Assembly (NCBI RefSeq): GCF_014650495.1
Contig: NZ_BMVB01000001.1
Location: forward strand, 373,250-437,249
DNA from: Streptomyces cinnamoneus
Lineage (GTDB): Bacteria > Actinomycetota > Actinomycetes > Streptomycetales > Streptomycetaceae
Direction: 5' to 3'
Length of the DNA stretch: 64,000 bases
This document shows positions 1 through 10,014 of this stretch, in pieces. Below the pieces are notes generated by a model. It saw nothing but the letters and a program-made list of their open reading frames with translations. It was not told where the DNA came from and ran no database searches. The position numbers and the translations under genes were made by a program. Each line of letters opens with the position of its first letter. Within the stretch, counting starts at the first letter, position 1.

Positions 1-2
1 CC

Positions 3-1079
<1,077 letters not shown>

Positions 1080-1085
1080 CACAGG

Positions 1086-1118
1086 CCGTCCCGCCCGGGG
1101 GACACCCGGGCGGGACGG
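1086..1118 (+). terminator. Hairpin terminator after cholesterol oxidase
   Basis: A perfect 14-bp stem (1086-1099 paired with 1105-1118, CCGTCCCGCCCGGG) encloses a 5-nt loop. It lies 7 nt after the choA stop and before the stop of the convergent deacetylase gene, so it may serve both strands. There is no T-tract, as is common in Streptomyces. Confidence 0.75.
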
Positions 1119-1152
1119 CGGAATTCCCGTGTTGTTGTGATCGATCCTGGGG

Positions 1153-3384
1153 CTAGGAATCCTGCAGCTCGCTGAGGGCGCTGCCGTCGTGCGCGATCCA
1201 GTCGGTGAAGGCCGACCGGCCGGTGCCCCTGCCCCGCGCACTGCTGAGCCGGCCGTCCATGCCGAGGACGACGACCACCGGGCGGCCCTTGGCGTCCTGG
1301 GCGATGCCCGCCGTTCCGCGGTGCGGCACGCCCTCCTCCTGCCAGGGGCCCGGCCGGCCGGCACCCGCGGACAGCCGCATCCGGCCCTTGTCGTCCCGGG
1401 CGGCCAGCACCGTGGTGTTGCCGGCCTGGGCCAGCGCCACCCGGCCGTAGCCGCCGATGGACTCGCCCTGGGACGTCACGCGCCAGCCGCCCTCGGCCTG
1501 CCGGTCCGCGATGACCACCTGCGACGTCGTCGGCCGGCGCATGGCCAGGCGCATACCGCCGCCGGGCAGCGCCACCAGCGTCAGCGGACCCGTGGCGGCC
1601 GGCAACCGGGTCGCGGCGGCCGGCTCCGGTACCGTGCCCGGCCCCGCGGACATCCAGTGGTGGACCGTCTTGGCGTCGGCCGCGACGACGTGCACACGGC
1701 CCTTGCCGTCCAGCGCGACGTCCAGCCCGTCCTCGATCCGCACGGGCCGGTCCGGCTCCGTGCCCAGCTCCTCCCACTCCGTCCAGTCCCCGCCGCCCGA
1801 GCGGGAGCGCCAACTCACGCCGCCCGCCCAGTTCTTGACGAAGACGTGCACGGTCCCGTCCTGGCCGGTGACCGCGACGGGATAGCCCACCTCCATCGAC
1901 CGCTCGGGGTCCTCCTCGGGCGAGCCGAGGGACTCCCAGGAGCCGAACGACGGCGCGCCACCGGGCAGCCGTCCGGTCTGCGACGCCGTGACGACCTCGC
2001 GCCGGTGCGCCGTGCCGGGCGCCGGCAGGACCGTCCGCACCGAGAACAGCTGCACGCTCCCGTCCGCGTGGCGCAGCGCCTGCAGCTGGCCCTCCAGCAG
2101 GGAACCGCCGGCCGGGACCGGCTTGGACCACACGCCGCTGCCGGCCCTGGTCTCGACCCAGCACTGCGCCCGGCCGTCCAGGATCGCGAAGGCGGCCAGC
2201 CGGCCGTCCGGAAGCGGCTGCACCCACCGCTGGGTGCCGGTGGCCCGGTGGCGGAGATTGTCGGACCAGCGGGTGTCCTTCGAGCGGTTGCCCACCTTCC
2301 GGTCGCCGCAGCCGGCCGGGTCGCCGCAGTCCCTGCCGTCGGCCCAGCCGTAGATGTCGAGGATCTCGATCTTGTGGGCGGTGGTGGCCTTGTCGAGGCT
2401 GTTGGGCAGCAGGGCCACCTCGTAGCCGACGTAGCTGTCCACGGCCGTGGGCCGCGCGTGCTTGCGGCCCCAGTACTGGGCCAGGGCGGCCTGCGCGAAG
2501 TGGGCGGAGGCCGTGTGGTCCTGGTGGTCGTGCCGGGCTATGCCCTCCAGGACGGACGGGGTACCGGCGTACTGCGGCTGCTTCGGCAGATGCGTCGGGT
2601 TCGGGTCGAGAGTCCGCACGACCGTCGGCTGGAAGCGCTCCAGCACGGCGGTGAGGGAGTCGACGACCTGCTGCCGGCTGTACTGGAAGGTGCGCTCGAC
2701 GGGGCTGGCGGCGGGCACGAGCGTGGTGAGGGTCGGGGTCGCGCCGAGCCACAGCCCGCGCAGACTGTCCTTGCGCGGCGCGCGCATGACCCGTGCCTCG
2801 ACCAGCTCCATGAAGATCAACTGGACCTGGGGGGCGGCCTTGAGCGTCTGCAGCTCGACCTCGAAGCCGGGCACGAGGGACGTCTTCTCCACCGTCCACG
2901 GGCTCAGCCAGTCGCCGGTGGCCATGTGGGCGGTCGCCTCCCGCAGGCCGTTGATCCGGGCGCGCACGAACTCGGGGCGCTTCTCCGGCAGCTGCGCGTA
3001 ACCGGGGCTGCGGCTGAGGGCGTTGCGGCCGTCGGACTCGCCCCCGGTCATGCACACCGTCACGGCCGGTGCGCCACTGCGTATGGCCTGCTCCAGCTCC
3101 GGGTTCATGAAGTACAGCGAGTCGTCGGCGTGCGCCATGATGTGGACGTACGACTCGGACACCGCGGCCCGCGCAGGGCTCGCCGTGAACCGCCCGGAGC
3201 TGTCGTCCTTCTCCGCGCCCGGGGCCAGCCACTGCCAGGCGCCCACCGCGCCCGTTCCGGCGATCAAGCCGCCGCCCGCCACCTGGAGCATGCGCCGACG
3301 CGATATTCGCCCTGGCACAGGCGTGTCTCCCATCCCCTGCGCCAAGTGAGCGCGGTAGTGCACGAAAACGGGGGCGACTACCAT
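1153..3384 (-). CDS. Secreted PIG-L family deacetylase with C-terminal propeller-like region
   Basis: A large exported LmbE/PIG-L (GlcNAc-PI de-N-acetylase-like) protein. The N-terminus has a twin-arginine pattern (RISRRRMLQVAGGG) followed by a hydrophobic stretch and a cleavage-like region. The metal-binding AHADDS motif near residue 80 corresponds to the family's HxDD signature. From about residue 370 onward, W/G-rich repeats (for example FGSWESLG and WRSRSGGGDWTEWEELG) suggest a beta-propeller or lectin-like domain. Substrate is unknown; a cell-wall or extracellular N-acetyl sugar is likely. The ATG at 3384 has a GGGG about 6 nt upstream; the alternative ATG at 3333 (MGDTPVPGR) would leave a more typical Tat n-region. 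It appears monocistronic. Confidence 0.85.
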   Translation of the reverse strand: MVVAPVFVHYRAHLAQGMGDTPVPGRISRRRMLQVAGGGLIAGTGAVGAWQWLAPGAEKDDSSGRFTASPARAAVSESYVHIMAHADDSLYFMNPELEQAIRSGAPAVTVCMTGGESDGRNALSRSPGYAQLPEKRPEFVRARINGLREATAHMATGDWLSPWTVEKTSLVPGFEVELQTLKAAPQVQLIFMELVEARVMRAPRKDSLRGLWLGATPTLTTLVPAASPVERTFQYSRQQVVDSLTAVLERFQPTVVRTLDPNPTHLPKQPQYAGTPSVLEGIARHDHQDHTASAHFAQAALAQYWGRKHARPTAVDSYVGYEVALLPNSLDKATTAHKIEILDIYGWADGRDCGDPAGCGDRKVGNRSKDTRWSDNLRHRATGTQRWVQPLPDGRLAAFAILDGRAQCWVETRAGSGVWSKPVPAGGSLLEGQLQALRHADGSVQLFSVRTVLPAPGTAHRREVVTASQTGRLPGGAPSFGSWESLGSPEEDPERSMEVGYPVAVTGQDGTVHVFVKNWAGGVSWRSRSGGGDWTEWEELGTEPDRPVRIEDGLDVALDGKGRVHVVAADAKTVHHWMSAGPGTVPEPAAATRLPAATGPLTLVALPGGGMRLAMRRPTTSQVVIADRQAEGGWRVTSQGESIGGYGRVALAQAGNTTVLAARDDKGRMRLSAGAGRPGPWQEEGVPHRGTAGIAQDAKGRPVVVVLGMDGRLSSARGRGTGRSAFTDWIAHDGSALSELQDS

Positions 3385-3567
3385 CGATCGCCCCGCTGAT
3401 CAAGACTTCGATCTTATGATCCGCAACCCGCCGTTTCCCTGCGGTCGTGTAACAGCCATGCCACGGCGAGGCATAGATTCCGAGGCGATCGGGCAAGGCG
3501 ATGCCCGGTGCGCCCGGGGCACTACGGTGGGTCACCGTGAGCGCGACCCGGACCCGCGGCCGGGACC

Positions 3568-4296
3568 TCAGACGTCGTCCGGGATCTCCCCGGCGTCGTG
3601 GACGAGCAGGGCGATCTGCACCCGGTTGTTGAGACCGAGCTTGGTCAGGATGCGCGAGACGTGCGCCTTGACCGTCGCCACGCTCAGATAGAGGGACGCG
3701 GCGATGTCCGCATTGGACTGCCCGCGCCCCACGGCCACCGCGACCTCCCGCTCCCGGCCGCCCAGCAGCGCCAGCCGCTCGCGCGCCCGGCCGCCCCGCT
3801 CGTCCTGCGCCCGGTCCGTGACCCGGGCGATCAGCTGCCGGGTCACACCGGGGGAGAGCACGGGGACACCGGCCGCCACCCGGCGCACGGCTTCCACGAT
3901 CTCGGCGGGCGGCGTGTCCTTGAGCACGAAGCCCGCCGCCCCGGCGCGCAGCGCCCGCAGCACCTGCTCGTCCGCGTGGAACGTGGTCAGGACGATCACC
4001 TCCGGCGCCCGCTCGCGCCCGCGCAGCTGCTCGGTGGCGGCCAGCCCGTCCAGCGATGGCATGCGGAGGTCCATCAACACCACGTCGGGGGTGTGCCGGT
4101 CGACGAGCGCGGCCACCTCCGAGCCGTCCGCCGCCTCGCCCACGATCCGGATGTCCGACAGCCCGCCCAGCATGAACGACAACCCGGCCCGGACGAGCGG
4201 ATCGTCGTCGACGAGGAGCACACGGATCGGCGGGCACTGCGGCTCCTGCCCGTCCCCGAGGCCGGCGGGAGGCGGTGGTGGGAGTGGTGCGTTCAT
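3568..4296 (-). CDS. LuxR/NarL-family response regulator
   Basis: A two-component response regulator. The N-terminal receiver has the acidic pair in VLLVDDDP, the phosphoacceptor Asp in DVVLMDLRMPS, the conserved Thr in VLTTFH and the Lys in LKDTPP. The C-terminal LuxR-type HTH (GGREREVAVAVGRGQSNADI, then LYLSVATVKAHVSRILTKLG) binds DNA. I start it at the ATG at 4296, which overlaps the stop of the upstream kinase gene by ATGA, so translation is coupled. A GTG at 4305 is also in frame. It is the cognate partner of the kinase encoded directly upstream. The regulated genes are unknown, and no ABC transporter sits beside the pair. Confidence 0.93.
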   Translation of the reverse strand: MNAPLPPPPPAGLGDGQEPQCPPIRVLLVDDDPLVRAGLSFMLGGLSDIRIVGEAADGSEVAALVDRHTPDVVLMDLRMPSLDGLAATEQLRGRERAPEVIVLTTFHADEQVLRALRAGAAGFVLKDTPPAEIVEAVRRVAAGVPVLSPGVTRQLIARVTDRAQDERGGRARERLALLGGREREVAVAVGRGQSNADIAASLYLSVATVKAHVSRILTKLGLNNRVQIALLVHDAGEIPDDV

Positions 4297-5507
4297 GGCC
4301 GCCACGGTATCCAGCCGCGGAGGCGGAAACCTCCGCCGGGGTCCGGGCCGTGCTCCAGGCGGCCGCCCGCCAGCGCGGCGCGCTCGGCCAGGCCGATCAG
4401 GCCCTGCCCCGCCCCCGGCACCGCCGCCGGACCGTCCGCCACCACCACGCTTGCGGGGTTCCTCACCTCGACCGTCAACCCCCGTTCCGGGGAACCTTCG
4501 ACGACAACCGTGACCTCCGAACCGGGCGCGTGCTTACGGGCGTTGGTCAGGCCCTCCTGGACGATGCGGTAGACCGTGCGGCCCGCGACGTCCGGCACCG
4601 CCGCGGGGTCGGCGACCCGCTGGTCGAGCACGACCGCCGCGCCCGCCTGACGGGACTCCTCCACCAGTCCCCCCAGCGCCGCGAGCGTCGGCTGAGGCCG
4701 GCCCGGATCACCGGCGTCGGCCACCGTGGGGGCACGCAGCACACCGATCACCTCCCGCAGCTCCTGCAACGCCTGATGTGCGCTGGAGCGGATGACGCCG
4801 GCGGTCCGGGCCACCTCCACCGGGGAGGCGTCGGCCCGGAACTCCAGGGCCCCCGCGTGCACGCAGAGCAACGACAGCCGGTGCGCCAGCACGTCGTGCA
4901 TCTCCCGGGCGATCCGCTCCCGGGCCAGCCGTTGCGCCCGCTCGGCGCGCAGCCCCGCCTCGGCCTCGGCCCGCTGGGCCCGTTCGCGCAGCGACAGCAG
5001 CAGCTGACGCCGGGAGCGGACGAACATGCCCCAGCCGATCGCGGTCAGCGCCATCAGCACGCCCGTGATCGCCGAGACCGCGAACGTCAGGTCGGGGTCG
5101 GGACGCACGGCGGCCGAGACCACGGCGCACAGCAGCGCGGCCCCGCCCACCCAGGCGGTCACCGTGAAGGGGCGGTGCACCGCCACGGTGAACAGCGCCA
5201 CCAGCATCGCGCCCGCGGACGGCGGTGTGACCGTGCTCACTGCGATCAGTGTCACGGCCAGCCCCACCGGCCGGCGCCGGCGCACCCACAGCGCCGCGCA
5301 CGCGGCGGCGCCGACGATCTGATCGGCGAGGAGGACGGCCCCGGAGGTGTGCGGATCGGTGCGCAGCGCCGCCGCGGCCAGCAGCCCCACCAGCGCAGCC
5401 GCGGTGAGGCAGAGGACGTCGACGGCCCAGTCGCGCACCGTGCGCCGGGCCCGGCCCGCGAGGCCGATGCCCCGGGCGGCGGCCTCGCCACTGCGGTTCC
5501 TGGTCAC
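4293..5507 (-). CDS. HisKA_3-type sensor histidine kinase
   Basis: A membrane sensor kinase of the NarL/DesK-like class. The N-terminal half carries several hydrophobic segments (for example LCLTAAALVGLLAAAALR and ISAVTGVLMALTAIGWGMFV). A coiled-coil-like region (LRERAQRAEAEAGLRAERAQ) leads into the dimerisation helix with the phosphoacceptor His in ERIAREMHDVLAHRLSLL. The ATPase domain shows an N box (QEGLTNARKHAPG) and a G box (GQGLIGLAERAALAGG). Its ATGA overlap with the response regulator gene indicates co-translation. The input signal is unknown. The divergent promoter region upstream (5508-5675) is shared with a small membrane-protein gene. Confidence 0.92.
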   Translation of the reverse strand: MTRNRSGEAAARGIGLAGRARRTVRDWAVDVLCLTAAALVGLLAAAALRTDPHTSGAVLLADQIVGAAACAALWVRRRRPVGLAVTLIAVSTVTPPSAGAMLVALFTVAVHRPFTVTAWVGGAALLCAVVSAAVRPDPDLTFAVSAITGVLMALTAIGWGMFVRSRRQLLLSLRERAQRAEAEAGLRAERAQRLARERIAREMHDVLAHRLSLLCVHAGALEFRADASPVEVARTAGVIRSSAHQALQELREVIGVLRAPTVADAGDPGRPQPTLAALGGLVEESRQAGAAVVLDQRVADPAAVPDVAGRTVYRIVQEGLTNARKHAPGSEVTVVVEGSPERGLTVEVRNPASVVVADGPAAVPGAGQGLIGLAERAALAGGRLEHGPDPGGGFRLRGWIPWRP

Positions 5508-5675
5508 GCCGCAAATCTACTGACCGGAACGCCGCCGCCGGCCCGTCGGGCCGGTGCTCGCGACCAAAGTTGCCGAGGTCGAGACTTTGGCATCAAGGCG
5601 CCCGGTTCTTCCTCTCCTTCCGGCGGCATCGTGCCGTCTTCCGGCCGATGCCCGGGCCGGGGCCGGCGGACGACG

Positions 5676-5912
5676 ATGGCTCGCATGAGGAAACTTCTCG
5701 AAGGTCTCGGGGGCCTTCTCGTCCTGCAGGGTCTCGCCGGCATTCTCCACTGGGCCACCGGCTGGTTCCGCTCTTGGGCGCTCGTGCGGTACGCGGGCTT
5801 TCTGCACGGCTACGAGATATATGCGAACGCCGTGCTGGTGGTGCTGGGCGTGACGCTGGTGGTGGCCGCGGACTCCGGAGCCCGGGACCTCAGTCGGGCA
5901 CGCGATCGTTGA
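5676..5912 (+). CDS. Small two-helix membrane protein of unknown function
   Basis: A 78-residue protein with two predicted membrane helices (about residues 7-30 and 47-64) and a charged C-terminus ending in RDLSRARDR. The ATG at 5676 and a second ATG at 5685 are both possible starts; neither has a strong ribosome binding site. It is divergent from the histidine kinase gene, and its last 23 nt overlap the end of the convergent acetyltransferase gene. I do not recognise the family. The hydrophobic pattern and conventional codon use make a real gene more likely than not. Confidence 0.6.
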   Translation: MARMRKLLEGLGGLLVLQGLAGILHWATGWFRSWALVRYAGFLHGYEIYANAVLVVLGVTLVVAADSGARDLSRARDR

Positions 5913-6462
5913 GGATCTTCTGGAAGAGGAAGTGGTCCCGCCAAGCCCCGTGGATGTGCAGGTAGTTCGGGGCCTTGCCGATCAGCTCGAATCCGCACTT
6001 GGTCAGCACCCGCTGCGAGGCGGTGTTGGAGGTCACGGTCCCCGCTTCGATCCGGTGCAGGCCCAGGTGCTCGTCGGCGTCCCGGCACACCGCCGTCACG
6101 GCGGACGGGGCCAGGCCCTTGCCCGTGTGGTCGGCCGCGATCCAGTAGCCGAGGGTGGCGCTGAGGAGCGGACCCTGCACGACGTTGGTCACGTTCACCA
6201 CGCCCACCACATCGCCCTGTCCCTCGTCGGCCACCAGCAACCAGGGCATCGCCCGCCCGGTCCGCCGCAGCTCGGCCAGGTTGCGCAGCCGGTCCGTCTG
6301 CCCGTCCGTCGTGAAGAACGCCTCGTCCCGGAAGGGCTCCCACGGCCGCAGATGTTCCCGGTTGCGCCGGTAGGCCACGGCGAGGCCGTCCGCGTCGTCC
6401 GGCGTCGCCGGGCGCAGGAGAAAGCCCGGAGCAATGACATAGGAGCGAAATGCAGTGAACAT
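5890..6462 (-). CDS. GNAT-family N-acetyltransferase (RimJ/RimL-like)
   Basis: A 190-residue acetyl-CoA-dependent acyltransferase of the RimJ/RimL type. Supporting features are the N-terminal FLLRPATPDDADGL, the strand-turn region LGYWIAADHTGKGLAPSAV corresponding to the acetyl-CoA binding motif A, and the closing NTASQRVLTKCGFELIGKAPNY typical of the subfamily. RimJ/L relatives acetylate N-termini of ribosomal proteins or small amines; the substrate here cannot be deduced. A GGGGAG lies immediately before the ATG, so spacing is tight. The 3' end overlaps the convergent small membrane-protein gene by 23 nt. Confidence 0.9.
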   Translation of the reverse strand: MFTAFRSYVIAPGFLLRPATPDDADGLAVAYRRNREHLRPWEPFRDEAFFTTDGQTDRLRNLAELRRTGRAMPWLLVADEGQGDVVGVVNVTNVVQGPLLSATLGYWIAADHTGKGLAPSAVTAVCRDADEHLGLHRIEAGTVTSNTASQRVLTKCGFELIGKAPNYLHIHGAWRDHFLFQKILNDRVPD

Positions 6463-6658
6463 CTCCCCACCCTAGCCCTGCCGTCCCAGCGGGCTCAGGA
6501 GTTGCACACGCAGATGAACACCCGTCTCCGGCCCGGCCGGTCGGTACCCGTCATACCCCGGTATGACCTCGTGGTTGGCTCCGTGGGGTGACGTACCGTC
6601 ACCCATCCCCTCCCTACGGTCCCCCTCGTCACTGCACCACCATGAGGGGAAACCGTCC

Positions 6659-7903
6659 ATGCGTCGCTTCAAGCGCACCCTGGCCGCCGTCGCGCTCGCC
6701 ACGACCGTGATGGCAGGCACGGCCGGCTGGGCCGTCGGAGGCGAGCAGACCGTGGTGACCGGCCCGCCGGCCGGCGCCGCCGCGGCCTGGCGCGCGGACG
6801 GCTCCCTCCACCGCCCGCTCCCGGATCCGGCCACCGCGTCCCCGGCCGGGGTGGCCCGTTTCTTCGCCACCCTCGACGACCGGCAGCAGCAGGAACTGGC
6901 GGCCCGTCACCCGCTGATCGTGGGCAACTTCGACGGCGCCCCTCTGCCGCTGCGCTACGCGGCCAACCGGCGCGCCGTCGGTGCCGAGCGCGACCTGCAG
7001 CGGGCCAGGGCGGCCGACCCCGCCCTCCCCGCCCACGAGCGCGAACGGGCCGGCGAACGCGCCGGACGCTGCGCCCGGCTGCTGGCGCCGGGCCGGCAGA
7101 TCCTCGCCTTCGACCCCCGCGGGCGGGGCCGGCTCGCCGAGGTCCACGGCGACCTGGCGGCGGCCCGGCGCACCGCGGTCGTCGTGCCCGGCTCGGACAT
7201 CGACCTGGACTCCTTCGACCGGACGAAGGACCACTACGGCACCCCCGCCGGGATGGCCCGTTCCCTGCTCGCCGAGACGGCCCGGCAGGCCCCGGGCACC
7301 CCGACGGCCGTGATCGCATGGGCGGGCTACACCACACCCGTGGGCGTCGGCCTCGACGCCGCCACCGGACGCCTCGCGGAATCCGGCGCCGAGCAGCTGG
7401 ACCGCTTCCTGTCGGGCCTTGCCGCACTCGCCCCGGCGGCACCGCCCGCCCTCTTCTGCCACAGCTACGGCTCGGTCCTGTGCGGCTTGGCGGTCCACGG
7501 CCTGGACGGCAGCGAGGTCGCCGACCTCGTCGTCCTCGGCAGCCCCGGCATGCGCGCCGACTCCGCCGCCGACCTGCACACCGGGGCCCGGATATGGGCG
7601 ACGCGCCGCAACGGCGCGGACTGGATCGGCAAGGTGCCCAACGTCCGCCTCTTCGGCCTCGGCCACGGCGCCGACCCCACCTCGGCCGGGTTCGGCGCCC
7701 GGACCGTCCCCTCCGACGGATCGCACGGCCACAGCGACTACTTCACCCCCGGCACCGCGTCCCTGCGCTCCTTCGCCGCCATCACCCTGGGCACCCCGGC
7801 AGGCGCCCGCCAGCCGCGAACCGCCCACCGCCGGACGCCCGGAAAACCCATAGGCGAAGATCGTTCCGCGATCTACCGTGACGGCCATGACCGACCCCGA
7901 TGA
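6659..7903 (+). CDS. Secreted alpha/beta hydrolase (DUF1023 type)
   Basis: A 414-residue exported alpha/beta hydrolase. The signal peptide runs from MRRFKRTLAAVALATTVMAG to about residue 30. A nucleophile elbow CHSYGS provides the catalytic serine, and the C-terminal FGLGHGADPTS and SHGHSDYF stretches provide acid and histidine candidates. The layout (a long helical N-terminal region, then a hydrolase core) matches the DUF1023 family common in Streptomyces, whose substrates are not known. The ATG at 6659 follows a GAGGGGAAA stretch. A short ORF and an MFS gene follow downstream. Confidence 0.85.
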   Translation: MRRFKRTLAAVALATTVMAGTAGWAVGGEQTVVTGPPAGAAAAWRADGSLHRPLPDPATASPAGVARFFATLDDRQQQELAARHPLIVGNFDGAPLPLRYAANRRAVGAERDLQRARAADPALPAHERERAGERAGRCARLLAPGRQILAFDPRGRGRLAEVHGDLAAARRTAVVVPGSDIDLDSFDRTKDHYGTPAGMARSLLAETARQAPGTPTAVIAWAGYTTPVGVGLDAATGRLAESGAEQLDRFLSGLAALAPAAPPALFCHSYGSVLCGLAVHGLDGSEVADLVVLGSPGMRADSAADLHTGARIWATRRNGADWIGKVPNVRLFGLGHGADPTSAGFGARTVPSDGSHGHSDYFTPGTASLRSFAAITLGTPAGARQPRTAHRRTPGKPIGEDRSAIYRDGHDRPR

Positions 7904-7946
7904 GCAAGCAACCGTCGTGAACGCCACTGCACCGGAAGGGCGGTGA
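7887..7946 (+). CDS. 19-residue ORF overlapping the MFS gene; possible leader or gene remnant
   Basis: An ATG-initiated 19-codon ORF (begins MTDPDEQATV, ends APEGR) whose stop overlaps the GTG start of the downstream MFS gene as GTGA. That arrangement is typical of translational coupling. No clear Shine-Dalgarno precedes it, and the residues resemble no family I know. It could be a short leader that feeds ribosomes into the exporter gene, the residue of a deleted upstream regulator gene, or chance. Confidence 0.35.
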   Translation: MTDPDEQATVVNATAPEGR

Positions 7947-9277
7947 CTGCGGTGACTGCCGTGTCCGGCAGACGCAGCCTCCGTCCGTTGGCCGGTGTGC
8001 TGGCCGCCACCGCCGTCTCCCTGACCGGTACGCGCGTCTCGGCGATCGCCCTGCCGTGGTTCGTCCTCGTCACGACGGGCAGCGCGACCCTGACCGGCCT
8101 GGTCGCCTTCTGTGAAATGACCCCTTATGTGCTGGTGAAGGCCCTTTCGGGCCCGCTGGTCGATCGCGTCGGACCACGGGCCGTCTCCTGGGTCACGGAT
8201 CTGGTCAGCGCCCTGGCCGTCCTGCTCGTCCCCCTGGCGCACAGCCTGGACGCGCTGCCCTTCTGGCTGTTGCTGACCCTGGTCGCGGTGGTGGGGGCGG
8301 TGCGCGGGCCCGGCGACCTGGCCAAGGAGATCATGGTTCCGGAGGCGGCCGATCTCAGCCGGGTGCCGCTGGAGCGGGCGACGGGACTGGCGGGCGTCAC
8401 CGAGCGGCTCGCCGCCACCGTCGGTCCCGCGGCCGGCGGGGCCCTGGTCGCCCTGACCGGCCCCCTGGCCGGTCTCGTCGTCAACGCGGCCGGCTTCGCA
8501 CTCGGTTCGCTGATCATTGCGCTGGCCCTGCCGCCCGGCATGGGGAGGCCCGTCACCGACCACGCCGGGCAGGAAGCCGCGCCCGGCGGCTACTGGCGCC
8601 GGCTGGGCGAGGGCTTCACCTTCCTGCGCGGCGACCCCTTGCTGCTCACCATCATCGTCATGGTCTGCGTCACCAACCTCCTCGACGCCGCCTTCGCGGC
8701 CGTCCTGGTGCCGGTCTGGGCCCGCGAGAGCGGTGGCGGCCCGGCGGCGATCGGCCTGACGGGCAGCGTCGCCGGCATCGCCTCGGTCTGCGGCAGCCTC
8801 ATAGCCGCCGCGGTGGCCCACCGGTTGCCGCGCCGCCTCGTGTTCTTCGCCGGGTTCCTCCTGGCCGGAGCGCCACGCTGGCTGATCCTCGCCTCCGGCG
8901 CCCCGACATGGGCCGTGGCGGTGGTGTTCGCCGTCTCCGGCTTCGGCGGCGGCTTCCTCAACCCGATCCTGGGCGCGGTCTCCTTCGAACGCGTTCCACG
9001 GCACCTCCTGGGCCGGGTCCGTGCGCTGGGCGACTCGGTCGCATGGGCCGGCATCCCGCTCGGCGGGCTGCTCGCGGGAGCGGCCGTGGCGTCGGCCGGC
9101 CTGACGCCGGTGCTCCTGGCGGGTGCGGTGGCCTACTTCTGCACGACCAACCTGGCCGCCCTCCGGCCGGAATGGAAGCAGATGGGCGGAGCGGCCGTCC
9201 GCGGCCGCCCACACGCCGGGTCTGTTCCCGCCGGAAATCCACGGAAAAGTCCCGCAGCGCAGTCCGTAGCGGAATAA
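7943..9277 (+). CDS. MFS transporter (putative drug exporter)
   Basis: A 444-residue major facilitator protein with about twelve hydrophobic helices. A cytoplasmic loop near residue 75 (GPLVDRVGPRAVSW) corresponds to the family's motif A, and the central loop is charged (GRPVTDHAGQEAAPGGYWRR). The overall sequence resembles actinobacterial drug or macrolide efflux MFS proteins; the substrate cannot be assigned. The GTG start at 7943 overlaps the stop of the preceding 19-codon ORF. The tail after the last helix (PEWKQMGG onward) is hydrophilic and low in conservation-like features. Confidence 0.88.
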   Translation: MTAVTAVSGRRSLRPLAGVLAATAVSLTGTRVSAIALPWFVLVTTGSATLTGLVAFCEMTPYVLVKALSGPLVDRVGPRAVSWVTDLVSALAVLLVPLAHSLDALPFWLLLTLVAVVGAVRGPGDLAKEIMVPEAADLSRVPLERATGLAGVTERLAATVGPAAGGALVALTGPLAGLVVNAAGFALGSLIIALALPPGMGRPVTDHAGQEAAPGGYWRRLGEGFTFLRGDPLLLTIIVMVCVTNLLDAAFAAVLVPVWARESGGGPAAIGLTGSVAGIASVCGSLIAAAVAHRLPRRLVFFAGFLLAGAPRWLILASGAPTWAVAVVFAVSGFGGGFLNPILGAVSFERVPRHLLGRVRALGDSVAWAGIPLGGLLAGAAVASAGLTPVLLAGAVAYFCTTNLAALRPEWKQMGGAAVRGRPHAGSVPAGNPRKSPAAQSVAE

Positions 9278-9423
9278 GTACCTGACGTGTAATCAGTAAT
9301 GGAGTGGCGCTCACTGAAACGGCATGCTCCGGACAGTCACCCTGCATAACCGTTTGCCATCAATCACTTGCGGACGTGAAACCGATTTGTGTGATCGGTG
9401 GCATCTCCTATTGGATCGGTTGT

Positions 9424-9984
9424 GTGAGTTATTACCAGCAACAGCCCGGTGGCCCGCAGCCCGGTGGTCCGGCCCCTTACGGCTACCCCGCTCCGCCGCC
9501 GCAGTACTACCAGCCCGGCATGCCCCCGATGGGCGGCCCGTCCGGGCCGCCCGAGCAGGCCCTCGCCAACCAGGGCGCCCGCCTCGGCGCCCGACTGCTC
9601 GACGTGCTCTTCATCATCCTGGCCGTGCTCGCCCTCAGCCTGATCGGCGCCCTCCTCGGCCAGGCCGGCGGTGCGGCCGCGGGCGTCGGCCTCGCCATCG
9701 ACATCATCGGCATGGCAGGCGTGTTCCTCTTCTACGAGCCCTACATGGTCTCGCAGCACGGGGGCACCTTCGGAAAGCGCATCTGCGGCCTGCGCGTCGC
9801 CCGGCTCTCCGACGGCCAGAACCTCTCCTTCGGCGCCGCATTCGGCCGCTGGGCGGTCTACCTGCTGATCGGATTCGTTCCGCTCGCCGGCCCGATCAAC
9901 GCCCTGTCCTGCTGCTGGGACAAGCCGTACCGCCAGTGCTTCCACGACAAGGCCGTCAGCAGCGTGGTCGTCAACCGCACGTGA
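9424..9984 (+). CDS. RDD-family membrane protein with Pro/Gly/Tyr-rich N-terminus
   Basis: A 186-residue protein. The first 50 residues are a disordered-looking P/G/Q/Y-rich segment (SYYQQQPGGPQPGG, PPPQYYQPGMPPMGG). An RDD domain follows, with the GARLGARLLDVLFI motif, three to four membrane segments, and a KRICGLRV motif. RDD proteins are integral membrane proteins, some linked to Na+/H+ antiport, but most are uncharacterised. I choose the GTG at 9424 because the Tyr/Gln/Pro-rich start is typical for Streptomyces RDD proteins. An upstream frame extension to 9304 exists but has no better start signal. Confidence 0.85.
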   Translation: MSYYQQQPGGPQPGGPAPYGYPAPPPQYYQPGMPPMGGPSGPPEQALANQGARLGARLLDVLFIILAVLALSLIGALLGQAGGAAAGVGLAIDIIGMAGVFLFYEPYMVSQHGGTFGKRICGLRVARLSDGQNLSFGAAFGRWAVYLLIGFVPLAGPINALSCCWDKPYRQCFHDKAVSSVVVNRT

Positions 9985-10014
9985 GGACCGCTCGCTGAGC
10001 GGGACCCGCGGCCG

